Shown here piece by piece: positions 23,616-32,069 of a stretch of DNA of 32,069 bases. The number at the start of each line of letters is the position of its first letter. Position 1 is the first letter of the stretch. The stretch comes from Anaeromyces robustus (taxonomy: Eukaryota; Neocallimastigomycota; Neocallimastigomycetes; Neocallimastigales; Neocallimastigaceae). The position numbers and the translations under genes are program-made. The stretch covers positions 30,001-62,069 of the forward strand of contig MCFG01000392.1 in NCBI GenBank assembly GCA_002104895.1, read 5' to 3'. The notes beneath the pieces were generated by a model. It made no database searches. It was not told the DNA's origin and worked only from the letters and a program-made list of their open reading frames with translations.

Positions 23616-25201
23616 GAAGTAAACCAATTGTAATCAAAATTCCTCAAAATTATCATCATCAGCAACATCATCATCATCATCATAAAAGCAATGTACCAAA
23701 AGTTACACCAATTAATTGTATGGTAGATAGACCACCTCTTTATAAATGTATGACTATGCCATCTTTTTATCATAGTAAACATTGGTGGAAAAAGGAAGAA
23801 GTTTTAAATATTGAAAAATCACCAGAAAAGGATAATAATAATAATACTAAAACTAATGAAAATATTGAAATCATTAATATTCATGATAATGAAAATAAAC
23901 AAATAAATCTTATACAAAATGATGATGATGATAATGATAATATAGATGATATTAATCCTAGAAGAATAAATAGAAGAGTGAAAAGTATTTGTTTAGGAAT
24001 TCATAATTATAATCAAAAAAAAATCAGTATGGGATATAAGACCTATATATCAAAATTAAAATCTTATGTTTTTAAACAATCATTACAAACCAATAATAAA
24101 AATAGCAATAATACTTATTTATCTGGAAATGTTCTTAATACACCATATATGAAAAGAAGAAATAGTACAAAATTAGATAATCTTTTTTCACCATCATTTA
24201 AAGAATCAATATCTGAATTTTATACCCCAAGTTTTATTCAAGAAAGTTTAAATCAAAAAGAATTATTAAATAATTTAGATGATTATAAAATAGACTTTAA
24301 TTGGACAACAAATAAATATGTAAGAAGTACTTCCTTCCTCAGAATGAATGAAAGTAAAAATAATATTGATGAAAATCTTCCATATAAATCTATTGCAGAA
24401 ATGTTAGAAGAACTAGAAACCTCTTCTGAATTTTTATCATTTATTAATAATATTACCATTTCTATAAATAATATTAAAAAATTGAAATATAATAATAATA
24501 ATTTATTTTTAATTAAAAGTTTAATATATGAATTAGAACAAATTATGGATATAGCTACTTTATCTTTTAAACAAAATTATCCTGAAAATAGTTTAATTAA
24601 TAATGAAATGATAAAATATTCTTCTCATATCATTAATGATGAAATTCAAGATTTAATTAAAGCAATAATAGATGACTATCAAGATGAAAATACATTAAAT
24701 AATACTAATACTAATACTAATACTAATACTACTAATGATGATGATACTTTATATAGTATCAATAATTTAAATGATAATTTATCAAAAATATTAAATCAAA
24801 ATCAAGTAAATGAAAATGAAAATGGAAATGGAAATGAAAATAGAAATGAAAATGGAAATGAAAATGGAAATGAAAATAGACATGAAAATGGAAATGAAAA
24901 TGGAAATGAAAATGGAAATGAAAATGGAAATGAAAATGAAAATGAAAATGAAAATAAGAATAGAAATGAAATTAAAGCAGATAATAATTATAATAATAAT
25001 ATAAATATAAATATTTTTGATCAATTAAATGAAAAATTGATTTATGAGAAAAAACAAAATGATATCATGAATTATACAAAAATACTTCAAAATAATAATA
25101 TTATCATTAAAGATATGGATAAATTTAAATGTAGTCAAATACTAAGTCGTGCACCATTACCGGTTAATTCAGTTTATAATACATGGCCATTAATTGGATA
25201 A
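17394..25201 (+). CDS. M16A zinc metallopeptidase, insulysin/Ste23 type, with large C-terminal low-complexity insertion
   Basis: An inverzincin peptidase that degrades short peptides inside a closed chamber. Exons: 17394-17519, 17765-17881, 18002-18028, 18172-18349, 18458-18553, 18658-18762, 18870-18982, 19106-19195, 19309-19381, 19503-19595, 19693-19778, 19941-20134, 20249-20453, 20658-20767, 20873-20914, 21057-21261, 21409-21529, 21656-21747, 21873-21972, 22084-22157, 22244-22346, 22496-22620, 22817-22964, 23103-25201. Total 4722 nt, 1573 residues. Zinc site HFCEH (His69, Glu72, His73) with third ligand Glu150 at the same 81-residue spacing as human IDE. The far-half substrate motif LRTQEQLGY is intact, so activity is likely. 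Human IDE has about 1019 residues; here residues about 946-1540 are Asn/Glu/Ser-rich, after which [18 protein letters not shown] resumes the family C-terminus. No signal peptide is seen. Confidence 0.93.
20472..20557. repeat. TTTA tetranucleotide repeat in an insulysin intron
   Basis: About 20 units of TTTA with one TTAA interruption lie inside the 204-nt intron between exons 13 and 14. The open frame that appears to run through it is an intron read-through, not coding sequence. Confidence 0.9.
24807..24966. repeat. Coding 6/12-bp repeat in insulysin insertion (Asn-Glu-Asn-Gly units)
   Basis: Tandem hexamer-based units (GAAAAT alternating with GGAAAT) encode a run of NENG-type tetrapeptides, with occasional Arg, His and Lys substitutions. 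It lies inside the low-complexity insertion of the M16 peptidase. All three forward frames remain open across it because the unit has no stop. Confidence 0.92.
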
Positions 25202-25828
25202 AAAGAAAAACAATAATTTTAAATAATAAATAAATAAATAAAAATAAAAAATAAAAAATAAAAAATAAAAAAAATTAAAAAAAAAAAAAAAGAATAAATC
25301 GAATAATCAAATAAACTTTAATTCATAATAAAAAAAATTTATATTATACAGATAAAATATTTATAAAAGATAAATTTTTCATTTTAATACCATTTCTATT
25401 ATTATCGAACTTTTTTTTAATTATGTATAAACTTTAAAAATTTTAATTCTTAATTATTTTTTTATTATTATTATTATTATTGGTATAAAATGGATATATA
25501 TATATAATATTAATAATTAATATGTTTTAATAAATTTTCAAATTAATTATCTTTTTTTATTTAAATGTATAATAATATTTGTTTTTAATTTAAACTTTCT
25601 TTAGAAAAATAAAATGAAAAATAAAAAATATTAAACAAAAATATAAAAAAAGTACAATGTAGTAATATAATAATAAAAATTATTTATTAAAAAAGAAAAA
25701 AGAAAAAAAGAAAAAAAATAATGAGAAAAAAGAACTTCTTTTCGATTAATATTGGAAATTAAATATATTACTATTACTTCAAAAAAATTATAATTAATAT
25801 TTTATAATAATAACAATAATAAATTATC
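25202..25828. other. Intergenic AT-rich region between insulysin and OSCP1-like genes
   Basis: This spacer between two same-strand genes contains an AAATA-type run just after the insulysin stop (about 25227-25272), an A-rich tract, a short ATT run near 25464-25481 and a purine-rich AAAAAG repeat near 25691-25735. It should carry the insulysin polyadenylation site and the OSCP1-like promoter. No gene was seen. Confidence 0.6.
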
Positions 25829-27504
25829 ATGTCAGAACATACTTTACCTATTTTAATAATAAACTTAATTGGAGAATTATCATGTAATTATTTTCGATAT
25901 AAATGATAATAATAATAATTAAGAAAGTATATATTTTCATCAGATAAATAGTTGATGAATACTAAGCATATTGATATAAAAATTATATAATTATAAAAAT
26001 TTTAATAAAAGATATTCTTCAAAATAGGTTTAAATCTTATGGAATTCCTTTTGATAAAACATATGATTGTAATTTAGATTTTTAAAATAATATTATATCA
26101 TATTTTCATAATATATTCTTGAATAATTAATAATAAGAATGAACAATATTATTATAATTTATATTATTATGTAATATGAAATATTTACAAAAAAATTGAT
26201 TATTGTATATATATATATATATTATTTATTACTTCAAATACTTCAATGTAAAAATTGACAGTTATGGAAGAATTATATACTGAAATTTTCGATCCAAACA
26301 ACATTATACGATATAAATTTCCTCAAACCTTACCAAATCATATAAAACCAATTAAAGATTCTTTTAATTTATTATTAAAATCACTAAGTTTCAAAATTCT
26401 AGGAGGAGGATTTGATAAAGTAATAATTTTAATAAAAGAAAAAAATTATAAATGAAAACAATTATAAAACCGAAATAAAAAAATAAATACAATAAAAAAC
26501 AATTTAATATTAATTTTTTTTAATGGGTATATTATATATTAATACTGATTTCTTCAATAATTATATTAATATAATAATAATAATAAAAAAATAAGTTATT
26601 CAGTATGATGATTACTTCTTTAAAATATCATTTGGTAAATTGTAAAGAAAGCAAAGATGTATTGAAATTTACAACGGTAATTTTATCTTTTTTTTAGAAG
26701 AATTTTAAATATATTGCCTTTATATATAAAATAATAATTTTAAAAAAAAAAAAATTAATAATAATAATAAATATATTATATATATATATATATATATATA
26801 ACAGATACATTTAGAATCAATGATTAAATATGTTCAAAACCCATATACAGGATGTCAATTAAAAGAACTTAAACAAAGAATAATGATGGTTGGTAAAATT
26901 GTGAAATTTGAAACTATATCTATTATATAACATATATATGAATAGTATTAATAAAAATATTAATTCTAAAAAATAATATATAATATATTATATATTATTT
27001 CTATTTTCATGTTTATATTTATATATCATAATAATCATTTATAATCAATTTTTATAATAATAAAAATAATAATAAAAATAATAATAATAATAATAAACAA
27101 TAAAGGAATATACCAATTTACCAAATTTTTATTTTATTCTTATAAGACAAGAAATATTAAAATTATTATCGGGTAAAAAAAAGAAAGTAAGAATATTAAT
27201 AAACCTCAATAGACAAGATAATTCTGGAAATATATATAAAAATAATCGATTCGTACTATTATATAATGATCAATTAAAAGAGGGTGAAAATGAAATAGAT
27301 AATAAATATTTAAAAAAAATATTAAATGAAAAAAAAGTCATAAATTACCGGTATCTCTTTTTATTATTATTATAAATAATTTTTTTTATATTATTAATTA
27401 TTATATATTAAATAATTATAATAATCAATACATACTTTTTTAAAATGACTTATTATTATCATTATTATTAAAAAAACTAACATCATTAATAAAATTATTA
27501 ATAT

Positions 27505-27541
<37 letters not shown>

Positions 27542-27871
27542 TTTTTTTATTATGTTCATTTATATTTTAATTTCTTAATTCTTATATATATATTATAATT
27601 GTTTTACTTAATATTATACATTTATATAATAAAACTATATTTTTTTTTTCTTATTCTTATATATATTTATATTATTATAATGATAAAATTTAAATTCACT
27701 TTTACATTTATATTTTATATATGTTACATACATGTAACAATAATAATTAATTTATTATAAATTAGCTATTATAATAAATATGGGGATACAATTAAAAAAA
27801 ACTATGACATATGCAAAGATGTAATTATTAATCCATGTGTAATAACTTCTGAACATAGTATAAATATGTAA
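25829..27871 (+). CDS. OSCP1-like protein (organic solute carrier partner 1 family)
   Basis: OSCP1 proteins are conserved mainly in organisms with cilia or flagella and are linked to cilium or transport functions; the biochemical role is unclear. Exons: 25829-25883, 26012-26068, 26262-26419, 26596-26676, 26805-26888, 27106-27350, 27766-27871, giving 786 nt and 261 residues. Matches to animal OSCP1 run in order: MSEHTLPILIINLIGELSYI at the start, RFKSYGIPFDK, FMEELY, a DKLFSMM to KDVLKF block, LIRQEIL, NRFVLLYND and RYYNKYGDTIK near the end. Compared with animal OSCP1, about 13 residues before FMEELY and roughly the last 100 residues are missing. Exon 5 uses a weak GTTGGT donor; that junction is the least certain. 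It lies downstream of insulysin on the same strand, with no evident functional link. Confidence 0.78.
27507..27549. repeat. Poly-A tract followed by poly-T in an OSCP1-like intron
   Basis: Thirty-three consecutive A, one C, then a run of T lie in the intron between exons 6 and 7. The arrangement could fold as an A/T hairpin in the transcript. Length calls in such runs are prone to sequencing error. Confidence 0.85.
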
Positions 27872-28596
27872 TTTTATATACATATATATATCATTATTAA
27901 AATAATGAAATCAAAACATTTTAATAAGAAATATAATAAATTAAATAAGTTTATAAAAAAAATTAATAATCAATTTATAGTAATAATGACCCTCATATAC
28001 AGTTAAAAAAAAGGAAAAATCGCAAAATATAAAAAAAATAAAAAGATATAATTTTATGACTAAATCATAATTAAAATAATTTGAACATAAAAAAACAAAA
28101 CTTAAAAATTATTCATTAATCCACTCTATTATCAATTAATTGTTAATTATATAAAATAAATAAATTACGATTAGTAAATATAAGAATAATATATATATAT
28201 ATAAAAGAAATATATTAAACATATATATATATTTCATTTAATTATATTAAATCTATTAAAACTATATAAACTTCATATTTTACAATCTAACAAAGTAAAT
28301 AGTAAAAAAACAACAGTATACTAATAGTATAAGTATAGAATAGTCGAATAGTCGAATAGTTTTAACATTTTTATTTCATACACCTCCACCCACTTTATAA
28401 TTAATGATGGTTAAAAAAAAAAATAGTACAAAAAAATATATAATATTATTATTAATTTTGATTATACATTACTCATTAATTGATTATACATTATTCATAA
28501 TTAAATAATAATTATTTAATTACAAATTAATATTTTGAATTTAAAGAGAATACTGATTTAATATTACAAATATTCATTTTGTATTTGTATTTGTAT

Positions 28597-28659
<63 letters not shown>

Positions 28660-28678
28660 TTCATTTGTTTGTTTGTTT

Positions 28679-28726
<48 letters not shown>

Positions 28727-29127
28727 TAAATAATATAATCATTTAATAATACAATCATTACAATCATTTACAACATAATTCAAAACAATTTATTATAAAT
28801 ACTTAATACTAATATGCCAAAAATGATCACATAAAAAAAAAGAAAATTTGTACAAAACTATTAAAAATGAAAAAAAAAAAATTATTGTTTCAGTAAACTT
28901 TTGTACTCAAATTTTTAAAAAAAAAATTTTTTTTAAAAAATATTACAATAATTTTTTTAATTTAATAATATATTTTATTTTTATTTTAATATATTTTATT
29001 TTATACTATTAATATATTATATATTGAACTATTTTTTTACTATTATATATTATTATTTTATTAATCAAATATTTAATGCATATGAATTAATATTATTTAA
29101 AAAAAAAGTTTTGACTACCCTAATTTG
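27872..29127. other. AT-rich intergenic region downstream of OSCP1-like gene
   Basis: No confident gene was found. Contents: an 8-bp direct repeat (gaatagtc, two full copies plus a partial) at 28338-28360, an isolated C-rich patch at 28381-28393, a 34-residue open frame with a basic N-terminus and hydrophobic core at 28404-28508, and a long TTTA tetranucleotide array at about 28597-28732 with a TTTG interruption in the middle. Confidence 0.6.
28597..28732. repeat. TTTA tetranucleotide array with TTTG interruption
   Basis: Roughly 130 bp of TTTA units are split near 28661-28680 by TTCA and TTTG variant units. No gene overlaps it. It resembles the shorter TTTA arrays at 8583 and 20472, suggesting a genome-wide slippage-prone motif. 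Confidence 0.9.
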
Positions 29128-29148
29128 CCAAATAAGGTATATATAAAA
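29128..29148 (+). promoter_or_regulatory. CArG-type box adjoining a TATA-like box
   Basis: CCAAATAAGG at 29128-29137 fits the CArG consensus (CC, six A/T, GG) bound by MADS-box/SRF-type factors. It is followed at once by TATATATAAAA at 29138-29148, a good TATA-like element. In DNA this poor in G and C the preserved CC and GG stand out. The pair sits about 430 bp before the first plausible start codon of the Asn/Ser-rich gene downstream. Function is inferred, not shown. Confidence 0.4.
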
Positions 29149-29576
29149 ATATTTTAATAATTCTTCAATATTTTAGTATAAGGAAAAAGGATAAAAAAAA
29201 AAAAAAAAGAGATTAAAAGAATAAAAAAAGAAAGAAAGAAAAAATATAAAACAATTATTTATAAAAAAAATAATTAATTATTATAAAGTGATTATTTCAT
29301 ATTGTATTTTCTTAATACGACGTATCAATTGTGATAATGAATGATAAAATTAATTTATTAAGCAATAACACTAATAAAATTAGATAATTAAATAATATAT
29401 TAATAAAACAATTAATTAAAAAAAAAAAAGAATCGAAAAAGCAAAAAAAAAAAAAAAAAAAACTTTAATTTACTATAAATAATAATATATAATAATTAAA
29501 ATTATAAAAAAAACATAGCATATAATAATTAAAATTATTTAAATATTGTTAACCTAACCTATCAAATAATTATTTT

Positions 29577-30620
29577 ATGGTTATGTTTTTTATAATATTT
29601 AAAACTAATATTATTAATTAAAAATATATTTTTTAGGGAATACCTAATGATAAAGCTAATGATAATAATAATGATAATGATGAAAAAAAAGATAATAATA
29701 CCGATACATTACTTTCATCAAGATTAGCAGTTAATGAATTAAATGAATTAAGAGATCTAATATACCCATTACTTGTAAAATTGATATTTGATAAACATTT
29801 TATTATAAAAAAATTATTATTGCAATTTATTAATAAAAAATTATTAATAAATAAAAAATATTTATCATTACCTATTTATATAGGTTGAAGATTCAGGATA
29901 TAATAAATATAATAATAATAACAACAACAACAACAACAACAATAATAATAATAATAATAATAATAATGAAATATCGACTACATTTAAAAATAAAAAATCA
30001 TTAATAAATAATAATATTTATACAGAATCAATAATAGAAAATGATTTAGAAGAACAACAGGAATTAACATCAATGTCTAATTTTACTTCATGCTCAAATA
30101 TAAAAAACATAAGTAGATTAAATTCAATAAAAAGTACGAATAATATTGATTTTACTACAACTACAACTACAACTAATAATAATAATGTTATACGAGAAAG
30201 AGGAAAAAGAATGTCTATGATATCATTAAGTCATAATAATTCAAAAATATTAAAAAATAAAAGGACATCTCTTGCTTCATGTCATATCGATGAACTTGAA
30301 ATTAATAATGAAGAAAGTATTTTATTATCATCACCCCTCTATCGTCGTAAAAGAATAGAAAGTTTAGGAAGTATAACATCATCTAATTCTAGTAAAAAAG
30401 ATAGAGCTTCTGTACCAAATTCAAATATTAATTTCAAAGATTTAAAGAATAAATTTGAATCAATGTCATTTTCATCTAGAAATAATTCTATAGATCTCAC
30501 AATTAATTCATTCCAAAATATTAAGGTAGAAGAGGTAAGAATAATTAAAAGTTTTTTTTTTTGTATTTAATTAAAATGATTTAATATATATTATATATTA
30601 TTTTTTAACAGTGGGCATAA
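29577..30620 (+). CDS. Unrecognised Asn/Ser-rich low-complexity protein
   Basis: No family is recognised. Two exons are well supported: 29637-29774 and 29884-30534, both in phase 0 with clear GT...AG borders. A terminal 9-nt exon (30612-30620) would add Trp-Ala and a stop after a GTAAGA donor. The start is uncertain: the simplest solution is an ATG at 29577-29579 spliced directly to 29637, giving about 266 residues. The first exon encodes an acidic Asn/Asp stretch then a leucine-rich segment (RLAVNELNELRDLIYPLL). The second begins with a poly-Asn tract (29914-29967), then Thr and Ser runs. Basic-Ser motifs (KRMS, KRTS, KRIES, DRAS) recur and resemble basophilic-kinase sites. No signal peptide or membrane segment is visible. 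It looks like a disordered cytosolic or nuclear regulator, which is inference. Confidence 0.55.
29914..29967. repeat. Coding AAT/AAC microsatellite (poly-Asn)
   Basis: AAT codons switch to a block of AAC codons and back, encoding an uninterrupted Asn run near the start of the second well-supported exon of the Asn/Ser-rich protein. The layout resembles the AAT/AAC block in the ankyrin gene. Confidence 0.85.

Positions 30621-32069
<1,449 letters not shown>

Noticed and set aside
26032-26076. OSCP1 exon 2 beginning at the AAAATAG acceptor, giving an LNLMEFLLIKHM frame
   Set aside because: The upstream acceptor at 26010-26011 gives YILQNRFKSYGIPFDK, which matches the family, and keeps the downstream frame.
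26595-26640. OSCP1 exon 4 starting at the TTCAG acceptor (26603)
   Set aside because: In the required phase it hits a stop quickly. The acceptor at 26595 gives LFSMMITSLKYH, in line with the family.

Overview
The window is a piece of an extremely AT-rich nuclear genome from a eukaryote. The best fit is an anaerobic gut fungus (Neocallimastigomycota), although no species can be named from the sequence. Four things point there. Non-coding DNA is almost pure A/T with long ATT, TTTA and poly-A/T tracts. Housekeeping genes are broken by many short GT...AG introns. Proteins carry long Asn/Asp homopolymers. A rumen-type, intronless CBM35-GH26 glycoside hydrolase sits beside an intron-rich insulysin gene. 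An OSCP1 homologue fits a fungus with flagellated zoospores. No rRNA, tRNA, CRISPR array, transposase or virus-like gene was recognised.

Layout, left to right. (1) 1-2104, minus: 5' part of a neurochondrin-family gene running off the left edge. (2) 2361-7756, plus: an 18-exon RecQ4-type DNA helicase, divergent from (1) across 256 bp. (3) 7757-8911: AT-rich spacer. (4) 8912-10305, minus: a divergent ADP/ATP-carrier-like SLC25 protein. (5) 10764-11031, plus: a doubtful small two-exon hydrophobic ORF. (6) 11255-14300, minus: a two-exon, 964-residue ankyrin-repeat protein with a poly-Asn tract. (7) 15095-16885, plus: secreted CBM35-GH26 enzyme (probable beta-mannanase) with an Asn/Asp linker and a hydrophobic C-terminal tail but no dockerin. 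(8) 17394-25201, plus: a 24-exon M16A metallopeptidase (insulysin/Ste23 type) with about 600 residues of low-complexity sequence inserted just before its final conserved segment. (9) 25829-27871, plus: a compact seven-exon OSCP1-like gene. (10) about 29577-30620, plus: an unrecognised Asn/Ser-rich protein, preceded by a CArG-box plus TATA-like element. (11) 30621-32069: spacer holding a perfect (AAT)n array of about 270 bp.

Exon structures were assembled by hand. I required GT...AG borders, a continuous reading frame, and agreement with the remembered family pattern. For RecQ4, the carrier, the ankyrin gene, insulysin and OSCP1, the summed exons divide exactly by three and end in a stop codon. 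The genes do not form an obvious pathway or gene cluster: this is a mixed nuclear neighbourhood of replication/repair, peptidase, transport, flagellum-associated and plant-polysaccharide-degrading functions. I found no new multi-gene system. The most unusual items are the low-complexity insertion in insulysin, the carrier with a degraded salt-bridge network, the dockerin-less surface-type GH26, and the altered helicase motifs II and III.
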